From Erpobdella octoculata (Eukaryota > Annelida > Clitellata > Hirudinida > Erpobdellidae): DNA of 64,000 nucleotides. The stretch lies in contig OZ022240.1 of assembly GCA_963978895.1 (NCBI GenBank), positions 14,746,220-14,810,219 of the forward strand. The letters are read 5' to 3'. Under the pieces are notes generated by a model, which made no database searches, was not told the origin of the DNA, and saw only the letters and a list, made by a program, of their open reading frames with translations. Shown piece by piece: positions 32,501 through 53,801 of the stretch (its first letter is position 1; each line of letters opens with the position of its first letter). The position numbers and the translations under genes were made by a program.

Positions 32501-35500
32501 CATGATAATTTTGCGATATGGCAAAGGTTTTTCAATGCATATCTGTTAACCCCTTAAGACCGACAGTGCTGTAATGTTAAATATTGAAAAACATTATGAT
32601 TCTTGGCATGTTGAGGTATCTAAAAATAAAGAAAGCATCAAAATTTTTTTTATACATATGTCGAACTTTTTTAGCATGGGTTACAGGTGACCCAATTAGT
32701 TTTAAAGGTAATATAATTTTCTGGTAATTCATACTGAAATAACACATGTGTGGCTGTTGGGTCATGCCAAATTAAAACGCAGTTTATTAAAGAAATTTAA
32801 TCAGAAAACAATAGATTAAATATCCTTTTAAAAGTTATATTATTCAACTATGAAAATAATTAAAACAGGTCTTTTTTGGTTAGAAAAAAGTATTCAGTGC
32901 CATAACGATAAAATCTGCAGTGGAAAGATGTCAAATATGAATGAAAAGGCAGTAATATCTAGAATTGGAGAAAAAAAATTACCAACATAAACAGAGGATG
33001 ATGTCATTAAACTTAGTGATAAAATTTCAAAGTATTAAATGCGCAAAAGAATTCCTACTGATGGATCTTTTGGATGCAAATTATGCTAATCTTAATTTTT
33101 CCATAAATCGATTTTTAATTTGCTTAATGTCGATGAAGTCATAAGAATCATTACAGAAATGTTGATTTTCTCTAAAATTCAAAAGTTCAATCAGCTAAAT
33201 ACAGCTTTCCTCTTTTATTTATTTTTATCCTATCGTTGTCATAAGAAAATGTCTTTCGTGCAACTGAAGGAACGCATATTGACCAAATATAATTTTTGTC
33301 TAAATTAATTCAAAAGTTGTCATTTTGATCTTCTGTTTACTTTACTTCACTGCATATTCAAGGATACTGTTTTATTACATAACACTTAACATTTTTTAGG
33401 CATCCACACGCTGACATATCTTGTATTGTTCAACTTGTGTTGTTTGAGAGGCGAGCTCTAAAAGATGTATACTAATGTTTATATGTCAAGCAAAAAGACG
33501 TGGGATTGGATTAAAAAAGTAATTAAGTATTAATGAACCTGGTTCTGGTTATGATACTAGTTCTGCTGATGGATTGTCGCGGGCCAAAAACAGGGCTCAG
33601 ATGTGACGTTTTAGTGGAGGAATTTTGCTTGACGTTGTTGACAGCTTTAATGTCACGGGGCACATCAAACAATTTTTGAGGTATTATCGTGAAGATTCAA
33701 AGGTCAGATGTATGATGACCTCAGAGCGTTTCATGAGGTTGTTCGGGTGACATTGAGGAGCTTGTGAACATCACTTGCTGTGATCAGCAATCAAGTGAGA
33801 AAACAATTGGAGAAAATGATTTGGCATGGTTTTCAAATCCACAACACGAAATTGGAAGATCACATACACTCCAGAGGGACTGGAAAATGTAGAAAGAATT
33901 AACCATGTCGTTAGAAGACTGCAGTCAAAGCGATATATTTCCCTACACTTTTCATTGAATCACGGTGGTATAGCGGTATAGTCTTAAACTTTTAAGCTCG
34001 AGGTCCCGATTCGATTCCTGTTTGGAATCTCACATTGCCTAAATCCCTTGGGCAAGTTTTTTACTCTTATAGCTCAGTTCAACTCGGCCTTTCATCAACT
34101 TGTGAACTCAAGCTGGGAAATTATAAGCCGCAGCATATGGAAAACTTTCGGGTTTAAGGTAACTCCATGTGATCCCAATGAGCTGTTTCCTGGCACCTTT
34201 TAAGCTAAGCAACTGTTGCCTCTGATTAAATGTTATTATGTTGTTATAATAATTACGTTATATTTTGATTGTATAATATATATTTATTGTTTGCAGCATG
34301 CTTCTCTGATGCTTTAAAGCTGTGGAAAAATGTCGAACCACATTTGAGGAAATCCTTGCAGACGGTTTATCTGCGAGAAGTTTCTGGGTGACTTTACATC
34401 ATTTTCTTTGTTTATTTCAAAAATATACTATAAAATATGTGTATGACTGTGTAATGGGCATGTGTCAGTTTAGTTATAGCTCTGTTCATTTTCTTCTCTG
34501 AGTCAGGATGTTGAGCATTTTAACAAAGTTGACTATGCAGGGTCACGTTATGGTCCTGCTTTTCGTGTAATAGCTAGTAAAATTATTCTTTATTCTAATG
34601 AGTTCTGTAAAGGTGATCTGTAATTATCCTCCTTAACTAAATCTGATTAACAGGAACTCCTAATACATGTTGCCCATTGAGAAACTTATTGTTGTTTTAG
34701 ATATGTAATCAGTAAGTATTAAAGTAAATATTATCAGTAAGCTTTGAAACCCATCCATGAAATTGACATTCATTTAATTCACCCAAAGTTGTGTGCAGTC
34801 AAAATGTCTGATAAAATGCCATTAACATTTTCAATGCTTTTTTTAAAACCATTTAAGCTGTTTTTATAGAATTTGTTATTTGCTGCCTTAATAATTAATA
34901 ATATTTTATATTATTGTGGTCAAATAATAAAACTTTAATTTTTATTAGAGATCAATGGATGAAAATGGAGCAGATGTCATCTGATTCAAGTTAGTATTTT
35001 TCTGTATTTTTGCAGTATTTTATATTGCTACATTATTATTAGATTATTACTTGTTTATATTGTTACATTATGATTAGATTATTACTTGTTTATATTGTTA
35101 CATTATGATTAGATCATTACTTGTTTATTTTGTTAAATTATGATTAGATTTTTACTTGATTATTTAACAGAAATGTCTCTATCGAAGTCAGTCATAGAGC
35201 TTCCTGTGTACACAAAATATTTACTGATTGCGGCCTATCTTGCATCGTACAATCCAGCAAAATCTGATAAAAAATTGTTTGTCAAGGTAGAAAAACTTTT
35301 TCTCTATTGAGTCAAGAAAGCTGTTTGCACTTTGAGAGCATTGAAATTGTTTATCTAGTTCTAGTTCAAAATAACACATATCTCAATTGGGGGAGAGACA
35401 AGTTCATCAAAAATTAATTCGTTAAAAATGTATTCATCAAAAAGTCTGAGCTCTGGGATTTTATGATACCCCAAACGAATTGAAGTATCTGGTGATTTTC

Positions 35501-37239
35501 TGAAATGTTTATTTGAACCTTAAAAATAATTGTTTATAAGTAGAATTAATAGTTAATAATATTGTTTAGCTAACCTTATTTGCTCGTTGGCAGACCACCT
35601 GAGGTCAGTCAAGCATATACCCTCTTGGGATAATGAGATAAGACTGATGAGGGTACCCCAACAAAATGGCCCCCGTCAAAACGTTCTTAGCTGCATTTAT
35701 AAGCCTTATAAATGTTATAAAAATCAAAAACTATTAAACAGCATTATTACACATCCTTAAAAAAACATAAAATTCTCTTTGAAATTATCTTAATAATGTT
35801 AATAAGCAAAAAACAAATCTAAACAAATTTTAAAATTATAATTAGATAATTTTTAAATCAAAATTTGCTTAAAATCTTTAAGCAAAAATTCTAAATCAAA
35901 TTAACTATTTAAATATCCCAATAAAAAGATTTAAACTTATAATTCGTTTCTTTAATGAGTTCAAATGAAGTGAGAACAATCTGGATACACTAATTTTATC
36001 AACAGCTGATCCTTCATTGTATAACATATTTCAACTTCAGAAAAAGCATGGATGTGATTAACTTATAATTAGCAACAAATTTTCTTTATAATTATCCATT
36101 TTGACGGTTTGGGAGTGCATGCCCGAAATAAAATTTCCAATTATGAGACTATGCTTATATTAGTGTGTTACATAATACACGTTTAACAATTGGGAATAGG
36201 TAAGTCATTTGTGTAGATATTGATTATATTAAAAAGCAATCAGTCAACAGTTTATCTGATAATTTTCAATTTATGACCATGATAATCTTAATTACTGAAA
36301 CCCAGATAGCTACTATATATTGGTTACTAAATTGATTTTAGTATACAATGTATGACTTTTTGAATTTTTTGTGTTTGACTTTATTAGTGTTTGATTTTTT
36401 AATTGGGTGACATTTTGATTGTGCGACTTTTTGAATTCAACCTCTTCATTCTCGACTTTTTGTTTTAGACATTACATAAGATACCGGATTGGTCTGCCCA
36501 TATATACATTATATATATACATGTGTGTTTTTGATGAATTAATTTTTTGATGAACTAATTTTTGATGAATTAATTTTGATGAATTCACCTATAGCCCTCA
36601 ATTGTGTTGAAAGAACCATGCATTATTCACACTGCTGAGATCTAATTATGAATAAAGTAGTTTTTAATCAATTAACAGAGTTCAAGCAGGTTGTCAAAGC
36701 GATCTGTTTTGATGGCAAAGAAAAAAGAAGAAAGGGTATTTTTCCATGTTTCAGTTGATTTTTATTCAAGTAATCTTGTTTCATATAAACATTTGTTCAA
36801 ATGCAGACCTCTTGTCAAATTCTTGGTCCAAAATTTTTCCCTCTGGATCGACTGATGGCCATATTTTACTCCATAATTGAGGACAAAGTTGCTACATCTG
36901 CTAACACGTTTTCTCAAGTAATTTGAATTAAGAATTTAGAAGGAAATTTTGACATGAAGTTGTTCTGTTGACAGATGCTGACAACTTTGTTTTAATTTTA
37001 CTCAGATTGCCTCACTGGTCACTCTTGGCTTGTTAGCCCAAGTTTCGGGAGCTGATCAATTTGATAACCAGAAATATAAGTGCCTTGTTACACTGGACCA
37101 GATCAGATCAGTTTCTAAGTATTTAATTTATACATTTGATTAATATTGTGAAGTTATTAAAATTAAATAAGAAAGCTTTTTTTATGTTTGTAGATCTGTG
37201 GGATTTGAAATAATGCGCTACTTGTACGATTTCATCTGA
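29586..37239 (+). CDS. ORC5: Origin recognition complex subunit 5
   Basis: Nuclear AAA+ subunit of the ORC complex that marks replication origins and helps load the MCM helicase. Exons on plus: 29586-29675, 30057-30233, 30307-30381, 30497-30608, 30741-30871, 32256-32304, 34297-34387, 34949-34989, 35171-35286, 36679-36735, 36807-36917, 37006-37118, 37194-37239. Every junction is GT-AG and every phase agrees. Seen: Walker A GHSATGKT in the first exon; [30 protein letters not shown] at the Walker B position; [36 protein letters not shown] and [64 protein letters not shown]; and the C-terminal [12 protein letters not shown], as in human ORC5. About 35 N-terminal residues (first exon) are not located. 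The Walker B aspartate position reads Glu. Confidence 0.93.
31127..31856. mobile_element. CACTGGCGGATC-ended element in ORC5 intron
   Basis: Left end CACTGGCGGATC, right end (reverse complement) CACTGGCAGATCCGGGGGG. Interior C/T-rich with CTCTTTCTC and GGACAGCCTA blocks shared with 14480-15084. 730 bp, no ORF. The termini resemble hAT-type CAGTGGCG ends with one more base, but I see no clean 8-bp duplication. Confidence 0.65.
31880..31945 (+). repeat. tRNA-like SINE head
   Basis: A-box-like TATAGTGGTAAGCATG followed 38-40 bp later by a perfect B box GGTTCAAATCC (31926-31936). It does not fold into an obvious complete tRNA, so a tRNA-derived SINE head is the better call. Confidence 0.5.
33955..34250 (+). 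repeat. tRNA-derived SINE
   Basis: Begins GGTGGTATAGCGGTATAGTC (A-box-like), with a B-box-like CGATTCGATTCC near 34008-34019, followed by a body with CCTTGGGCAAGTTTTTTAC, a motif common in the conserved cores of several SINE groups. It lies in the large ORC5 intron. Confidence 0.55.
35390..36597. mobile_element. TIR element with TTCATCAAAA ends, TSD TCAATTG
   Basis: Left sub-end GTTCATCAAAAATTAATTC, right sub-end (reverse complement) GAATTCATCAAAATTAATTC, preceded by GGGGGAGAGACAA and GGGCTATAGGT respectively. TCAATTG flanks both sides (35383-35389 and 36598-36604). The interior has repeated GACTTTTTGAATT words (about 36350-36470). No ORF. It sits cleanly inside an ORC5 intron. Confidence 0.7.
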
Positions 37240-37295
37240 AGTCTCGTTCCTTTTATGTTTTTCTATTTGAAAACTGATCATTTAATTTGTGTACA

Positions 37296-37301
37296 AATAA
37301 A
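37296..37301 (+). terminator. ORC5 polyadenylation signal
   Basis: AATAAA 57 bp after the ORC5 stop, the only canonical signal before the facing PPP2R3C coding end. Confidence 0.6.
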
Positions 37302-37314
37302 ACGTGTTTAACAA

Positions 37315-37320
37315 TTTATT
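37315..37320 (-). terminator. PPP2R3C polyadenylation signal
   Basis: TTTATT on plus, AATAAA on minus, 45 bp beyond the PPP2R3C stop. With cleavage 10-30 bp downstream of each signal, the two mRNAs would overlap at their 3' ends. Confidence 0.5.
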
Positions 37321-37364
37321 CATAAATGTTTTTTGAAACAGTTTCACACGACAGATCACTCATT

Positions 37365-47486
<10,122 letters not shown>

Positions 47487-48199
47487 CTAAAAATGAATTC
47501 AAGGATAACACAAATTTTATTAATTTAGAATCATCTTACTTATATTTCATCTGTATGGTCAGAAATGCATCATTACAAACCCGACTATGTGTGTCACTTG
47601 AACCAGTTAGATTAGAGCTCTGCACCAGCAAATGTATACAAATTTCATTATAAATTTTCATGTCAGAACTAACAAACATAATGTTGTGAGCAGTTTCTGC
47701 ATGATAAATCATAGAACGAGTAATCACAGGTACTTTTTTGTGCTCGATGCAGGAAAAGTCAGCACAAATTTCAGTTATACATTGAAAAAACTATAACCAT
47801 CCTGGCCTTCTACTGATAATGAAGCTCTTAGAACATAAAGTAACATACTATCAGTAAAGATTTTTCAAATTAATACATAGATACATTTATAAGAGAGAAA
47901 ACCCCAAACACGACTCCTCTGGCTCATTCTAATACTCTTAATACATTGACCCAGATTGGCCCATGGAAGGCTTAAAACGGATTTTGGGTACTTACAGGTA
48001 AAATGTAACATAATACCTGTTATAATGCTTTTAAAAGACTACTCACCTGTAAAAGACCATTTCAAATTATTTTTAAATTAAAAATTAGTACCCACGTTTG
48101 GATAACGCTTAAATCTTTGTCCTCATGTTCTCTGCTTTTGATTTAGTAGCCATTTGAAAAACATTTCTATCACCATATCCTTCTTTCCTGTTATTATCT

Positions 48200-49650
48200 T
48201 ATAAGTATCATTAACTTCTGTACTTTGCAAAGTATGCGAAAAGTTTATTCACGAGCAAATCATGTCCTTCTGCACTATGAATAACCTAATAACTAAAGGT
48301 CAACACGGATTTTTAAGAAAAAAAGGATGCGTAAGCAACTTACTGGAAGCCCGCGACATTCTGACAGAAAGTGTTCATCTTGGCTTTTCTGTGGATTTTG
48401 TCTACACAGATTTTGCGAAAGCTTTGGAAAAAGTCCCACATCGGTGTTTATTGCACAAACTGAGAGTGTACGGTATACAGGGTTCACTTTACAAATGGAT
48501 TGAATCTTGGTTAACCAATCGTCAGCAGAGAGTTCAGGTCGACAGTTGTACTTCAGGATGGAAAAAGGTTACGAGTGGGGTACCGCAAGGCTCAGTACTT
48601 GGGCCTTTATTGTTTTTGCTCTATATAAATGACATCCCTGACAAATTATCTCAACACATCAAGCTTTTTGCAGATGACAGTAAAATCATTGAGATTATCA
48701 AATCTGTGGAAGACTGTATCAGACTCCAATATGATATAGATGAGGCAGTCCAGTGGTCACACAAATGGTTGATGCCATTTAACATTGACAAATGCAAAGT
48801 TAGGCATGTTGGACGAACCAATCATAAATCCAAATTTATTTATTCTATGTTAGACCCAGATGGAAATAGAAAAAATTTAGAAGTAACGACAGTCGAACGA
48901 GATCTTGGTGTTCTAGTATCGGATGATCTCAAAGCAAGGTCTCAAGTAAATGCAGTGGCTGCCTTGGCTAATAGAACTCTTGGTAGACTTAAAAAATTAT
49001 TCCGAAGTCGTAGTCTCCATCTATGGATAGCATCATACCAGGTTTACATTCGACCACACATCAAATATGCAGTTCAAGTTTGGTCTCCTCATTTAAGGCG
49101 GGACATTGATACTCTCGAAAAGGTCCAGCACGGAGTTACAAAAATAATTGCAACAATCAAACGTTTACCATACTTAGAAAGACTACAGAAGCTTGAAATT
49201 ACCATGCTTGAAGAATGTAGGGTTAGAGGTGATCTGATCCAACAATAAAAAATACTGGCTCATATTGATGAAGTGGATTTTTTATGTATTGCAAAAAAAT
49301 CCCACATGGCAAACTAACAGATCATATTGTTTGAGAGGTCACAACTGCCTTCTTTTACCACAAAGAATTAAAGGATGTGAAGAGCAAAAACACTTTTTCA
49401 CAAATCGAGTAGCTCTCAGCTGGAACTCCTTGACCCAGGAAGCAGTGGACGCATGTTCGGTGAATGCCTTCAAAGATCAACTCGCTCTGCTTTGTTGCAG
49501 TATGACTTGTCAGCACAGAGGGGCCTGATGCAGCACCTCTTCATCAATCATACATGCTATTTTAATGACTATTTATTTTTTATTGTTTCTTTGTTCTGTC
49601 ATTTTTGTGATTTTGAATGTATGTATTGATAACTGAATAAACAAACTCAA
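48200..49650 (+). pseudogene. CR1/Jockey-type reverse transcriptase, 5'-truncated
   Basis: From about 48205 (in-frame SLTSVLCKVCEKFIHEQIM, the conserved SLTSVPCKVME block) to a stop at 49246-49248. Seen: [54 protein letters not shown] (about 48664-48687; FADD is usual in this group), VRPHIKYAVQVWSPH-like thumb. The frame then shifts and resumes at 49340-49500 (HFFTNRVALSWNSLTQEAVD, a typical CR1 C terminus). A tail with AATAAACAAACTC follows near 49637. The endonuclease is missing. It lies just upstream of PPP2R3C in the opposite orientation. Confidence 0.85.
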
Positions 49651-50424
49651 GTCTCAATCAAATTACTCCTACTTCTCCTTTTAAAACATGTGTAAAAAAA
49701 TTGGTTATGATTGGGTGAGATTTATGAGTGGCCCTCGAGCTTTGAAGCTTTCATATATGCCATTTTTAACCTGCAATTACAATTTTCATACTTTCACTCT
49801 ATTATTTTTCACAAACAAACTGCAAATTCTAAATTATTTTATATTGTTAAAGACCAGAAAAACAGTTGCAAAAACTTTTGATGTTCAGTGTTCAATTGAT
49901 GTCTCACTGTGCTGTGACCATAATAAAAATACATTGTCTTATTGCTAACCAGCTGCTAAGTGGAGCTGAACAACCTAATAAATTCGGTTTAGTATAGCAG
50001 TGGTTTTCTTTACAGTTTGAAAAAAAATTGGAGTTGTTCATAATTCTTGATAAATCCTGAGTCACCTCGTTCAGCCTGTCATCAACCACAACCAAGTTTT
50101 TGGCAATATAGACTGCTTGCCTGCATGACAACTCCTACTCCCAGCCATCTGGATCTTTCAGGAACAATATACCTGGTAAACCAAGCAGGTAAAACAGTTT
50201 TTTGAATTCTTTGTACAGAACTGCTCCAAAGGTTTTGCCTTCAGGAATGCATCGGATTTTGTGCTAAGTCAATTTGATGGAAGATCCAGAGCAACATTTT
50301 CCATTGCAGCAAGTATCAGTATCTTTCGGTGCTATGAATCTGTGGAGTAAAATAGTCCTATACCAATAAGCTCCTCTGATAAATATCATATCACACATTT
50401 AGCCCAGGTTTTTAACTGTAGCTT
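49651..50424. other. No gene seen
   Basis: Spacer between the CR1-like fragment and RTE copy 2; moderately AT-rich, no recognisable coding or repeat structure. Confidence 0.4.
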
Positions 50425-50490
50425 CAGAGATCATCATCATCATCATCATCATCATCATTTATTTTTGAAACGTCCCTATTCCACGCTATG

Positions 50491-53400
50491 CTAGGGTTGG
50501 ACGTTTTTCCATATCAGGCCCCTCCACAAGTCACGATCCAGGGCAGACTGCCGTTTCAGGCCCAGCTCATCCATGTCTTTCTTCACACATTCCCACCAAG
50601 TCTTCCTACTTCTACCTTTACTTTTCACTCCTACAACATCCACATCTCTAATTGCCGAAACCCAATCATCTGCACTTTTGCGCTCCAAATGTCCAAACCA
50701 CCTTAGTCTTCCACGTCTCACCACATCAGCCACACAAGGAACATTCAGAAGGCTATACAAATCCACACTACGTGCACGATCATTCAACGAAACACCACAC
50801 ATCCATCTAACCATCATACGCTCTGCCCTTTCTAAACTTCTTAGATTCTCCACCTTCATAGACCATGTTTCAGTGCCATAAACAAGGACACTTTGAACAC
50901 ATGCCCTATACACCTTTCCTTTCACATGAAAGGATGCACCACGGGTGGTCAAGATAGGAGATAACTCTTTGAATTTAGCCCAGGCAGAACGCACTCTAGC
51001 TCTCACCGCCTCATCTACACCTCCTCCTGAACCTAATGTGTCACCTAGGTAACAGAACTTGGTCACACACTCCACCTTTACACCTGGCTCAACCTCAACC
51101 TCGCCCAATAACTCTTCCTGAACAGAACCACCAGCCACACAACTCTTACAACGGAAGCCAACAAGATCTTTCAAACTACCCAAAATGCCACTGCACCTTT
51201 TATGGACCCAACTCTTACAATCCACACAACAAATAGAATTGGAGCCAACACCTTTTCTGCATACACTGCATGGCCATTTACCCGACTTCTCCACCTGTCC
51301 CATTCCGGCCCGACACTTCATGATTTTTGTCTTACTCGCATTCACTCTAAGGCCTTTCGCTTCCATGCCAATTTTCCATATCCTTAACTTTTCCAGGAGA
51401 GAATCTTCTGTCTCAGCTAATAAAACAAGATCATCAGCATAGAGCAGTTCCATTGGCAAGCCTACCCTGAGCTCCCGTGATAAGGCCTCTAAAACAATGA
51501 TAAACAACAATGGGCTGAGAACTGAACCCTGATGCACTCCAACCTTAACGCTGAAAGCATCACTCTCCTTCCCATTCACTCTCACCACTGTCGCTGCATC
51601 ATCATACATAGTTCTTATCACGGAAACTAACCATTCATCCACACCTAGACATCTCAGAGCCCACCACACTATCTCACGAGGTACTCTATCAAATGCCTTT
51701 TCAAGATCAACAAAGGCCATCCACAGATCTTTGTTCTTGGCAAGATACTTTTCCTGCAGCTGACGAACTATGAAAATAGCATCGGTAGTACCTTTCCCCA
51801 TCATGAAACCAAACTGCATACCATCAATTTTCACAATCTTCCTTACTCTTTTTTCAATCACCCTCTCTAAAACTTTCATTGCATGTTCTAATAGTTTAAT
51901 GCCCCTGTATGAGCCACACGCTAATGCATCACCTTTTCCCTTGTAGACATTCACCATCCAGCTCTTATTCCAGTCTACAGGGGTTTTACCATCCTTCACT
52001 ACTGCATTGCACACTTCAGTCATCCACACTATACCAACAGCTCCAGCAGCTTTCAACATGTCTGCCACCACTCCTGAAGGTCCTGCTGCCTTGTTACGTT
52101 TCATCTTATGGATTGCATTACTAACTTCCAGAGTAGTTAACTTTTCACTAGGTCCACAAACAGGACTTACATGAGTTAGTCCATTTGCATCCCAAGTGAA
52201 CTCCTCATTAGAAATTCTATCATAATGCGCTCTCCATACCTCCAACAACCTACTATCCTCAGCCACAACCTTACCTTCATGGTCTTTCACGCAGTTGGCC
52301 CCCACTACATCCCGGTTTTTACGCATTAGCTGCTTGGCTACCCTAAACACATTTCCTTTCCTGTCCTCCCTATCCAAATCTTCGCAAAAAGTCTTTCGTA
52401 CAGCGTTCTTAGCATTAAAGATAGCTTTCTTAGCCATGCGTTTGGCCTGGTTGTAGCTCTCCTTGGTTGCTAGATTTTTCCCATGTTGCTGGCACTTCAA
52501 CAAGTTAAATAGCCGACGTTTCTCTTTTACAAGGGCAGCAACCTCTTCATTCCACCACCATGTTTCCTTATGCCTACTAATACCTTTTGTAACCCCACAC
52601 ACAGCTACTGCTTCCTGAAGCAAACACTGCTTCAAATCATTCCAGATTTTCTCGACATCACCAAGACCATTCATCACCACAGCAGCTTTAGCTTGCACTC
52701 TTTCTTTGAAGATGCATTTCGTCTCTGTCTCTTTCAGCTTCCAAACCTTACATCTTTCTACAAATTTCACATTACATTTTTTCACCTTCTCATTCAGCTC
52801 CATAACACAAATAAGCAATTTGTGCTGTGGGATACATGCTTCACTTCGGATAATCTTAACGTCCCTAATAAATTTTCTCTCAGACTTTCTGACTAAAATG
52901 TAATCAACAACAGTCCGACACCCACCAGACTCATATGTTATCAACTTATTATCCTCCTTTTTAAACCAAGTGTTGGCGACAGCAAGGTTCAATGAATCAG
53001 CAAATTCTAATATCATCTCACCTTCCAGATTTCGCTTACCAAACCCAAAACCACCATGAACACCTTCAAATCCATCAATACCAGTTCCCACATGTCCGTT
53101 AAAATCACCACAGATCAACAAATTCTCATCAACATTTATATCAGACACAACCTTAACCATCATAGCAAGAAATTCCTCTTTCTCCTCCATCGGCCGACCT
53201 ACTTGCGGAGCATATATAGACAACAAGTTCAGCACCGACTTACCCACAATTACACGAAGCAATAACAATCTCTCACTCACACGCTTGACCTCCAACACTT
53301 TCTCAACCCATCTATCTGCTACCAGCATTCCTACACCATGAATTCCTTTCTCAGAACCCATCCAGAAAAACTTATACTCACCAAGTTTTCTGGCACCTTC

Positions 53401-53658
53401 ACCTTTCCAGCCAGTCTCCTGAAGACAACAAAAATCTAAACATCGTCTTGCTGCCATATCAGCAACCTCACCATCTCTTCCCCTCATCGTTCCAACATTC
53501 ACAGAACCAATTCTCAAACAAACACTTGAACCCTCTAAATTCTTCTTCAGGCCCATAGCAGACTTTTCACTTCCGTCTAGGCCCAGAAAAGGAAGCGCGG
53601 ACCTTGTTTGACCGGGCGACGTCCGAGCCGGCATGGAATTCTTTGTTTCGTAACCCAT
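50491..53658 (-). CDS. RTE endonuclease-reverse transcriptase, intact 1055 aa
   Basis: Enzyme for target-primed reverse transcription. Residues about 50-270: APE-like endonuclease (LRIGSVNVGTMRG, CCLQETGW, LLICGDFNGHVGTG, TVVDYILV). About 500-770: reverse transcriptase (KMKRNKAAGPSG, WMAFVDLEKAFDRVP, VGVHQGSVLSPLLFIIV, MELLYADDLVLLAE with the YADD site at about 51421-51452). About 790-840: a PHD/zinc-ribbon-like finger, CSVCRKGVGSNSICCVDC, then WVHKRCSG and FRCKSC. C-terminal: VLVYGTETWSMK, AERMMVRWMCGVSL, RRGRLRWFGHLERK. The start at 53658 (MGYETKNSMPARTSPG) is the first ATG in the frame and gives the full conserved domain. No break, so it may be functional. Confidence 0.9.
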   Translation of the reverse strand: MGYETKNSMPARTSPGQTRSALPFLGLDGSEKSAMGLKKNLEGSSVCLRIGSVNVGTMRGRDGEVADMAARRCLDFCCLQETGWKGEGARKLGEYKFFWMGSEKGIHGVGMLVADRWVEKVLEVKRVSERLLLLRVIVGKSVLNLLSIYAPQVGRPMEEKEEFLAMMVKVVSDINVDENLLICGDFNGHVGTGIDGFEGVHGGFGFGKRNLEGEMILEFADSLNLAVANTWFKKEDNKLITYESGGCRTVVDYILVRKSERKFIRDVKIIRSEACIPQHKLLICVMELNEKVKKCNVKFVERCKVWKLKETETKCIFKERVQAKAAVVMNGLGDVEKIWNDLKQCLLQEAVAVCGVTKGISRHKETWWWNEEVAALVKEKRRLFNLLKCQQHGKNLATKESYNQAKRMAKKAIFNAKNAVRKTFCEDLDREDRKGNVFRVAKQLMRKNRDVVGANCVKDHEGKVVAEDSRLLEVWRAHYDRISNEEFTWDANGLTHVSPVCGPSEKLTTLEVSNAIHKMKRNKAAGPSGVVADMLKAAGAVGIVWMTEVCNAVVKDGKTPVDWNKSWMVNVYKGKGDALACGSYRGIKLLEHAMKVLERVIEKRVRKIVKIDGMQFGFMMGKGTTDAIFIVRQLQEKYLAKNKDLWMAFVDLEKAFDRVPREIVWWALRCLGVDEWLVSVIRTMYDDAATVVRVNGKESDAFSVKVGVHQGSVLSPLLFIIVLEALSRELRVGLPMELLYADDLVLLAETEDSLLEKLRIWKIGMEAKGLRVNASKTKIMKCRAGMGQVEKSGKWPCSVCRKGVGSNSICCVDCKSWVHKRCSGILGSLKDLVGFRCKSCVAGGSVQEELLGEVEVEPGVKVECVTKFCYLGDTLGSGGGVDEAVRARVRSAWAKFKELSPILTTRGASFHVKGKVYRACVQSVLVYGTETWSMKVENLRSLERAERMMVRWMCGVSLNDRARSVDLYSLLNVPCVADVVRRGRLRWFGHLERKSADDWVSAIRDVDVVGVKSKGRSRKTWWECVKKDMDELGLKRQSALDRDLWRGLIWKNVQP

Positions 53659-53794
53659 ATGGAATTTGGAGCAAAGTTTTACCCGGATGCCCTTCCTGCG
53701 AACCTCCCTTTAGTCGCCTTTTACGACACGCATAGGAGGATACACGGTGGTTCTATTCTATCGGCCCGAACCACTAAGCCACGAACCACTAAGC
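53659..53794 (-). promoter_or_regulatory. RTE 5' UTR, possible internal promoter
   Basis: Two tandem copies of TGGCTTAGTGGTTCG-like sequence at the very 5' end. TGGCTTAGTGG fits the Pol III A-box consensus and GGTTCGGGCC is near a B box, but the spacing is too short for a normal type-2 promoter. Promoter function is inference. Confidence 0.35.
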
Positions 53795-53801
53795 CAGAGA
53801 T

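Larger units (their letters stand above)
50432..53794 (-). mobile_element. RTE-type retrotransposon, full-length copy 2
   Basis: 3363 bp flanked by CAGAGAT on both sides (50425-50431 and 53795-53801), a target duplication. 5' end on minus: two tandem GGCTTAGTGGTTCG units, then GTGTATCCTCCTATGCGTG and AAAAGGCGACTAAAGGGAGG, common at RTE 5' ends; 3' end (GAT)n instead of poly(A), also RTE-like. It carries one long uninterrupted ORF. Its near-identity to copy 1 implies recent activity. Confidence 0.93.

Noticed and set aside
32547..33310. TTAA followed by CCCCTTAAGACCGAC as a piggyBac end
   Set aside because: Only one candidate end; no partner terminus and no piggyBac transposase motif in the frames that follow.
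47536..47727. Minus frame upstream of PPP2R3C as its first exon
   Set aside because: No similarity to the expected N terminus and no fitting splice sites; the first exon remains unidentified.
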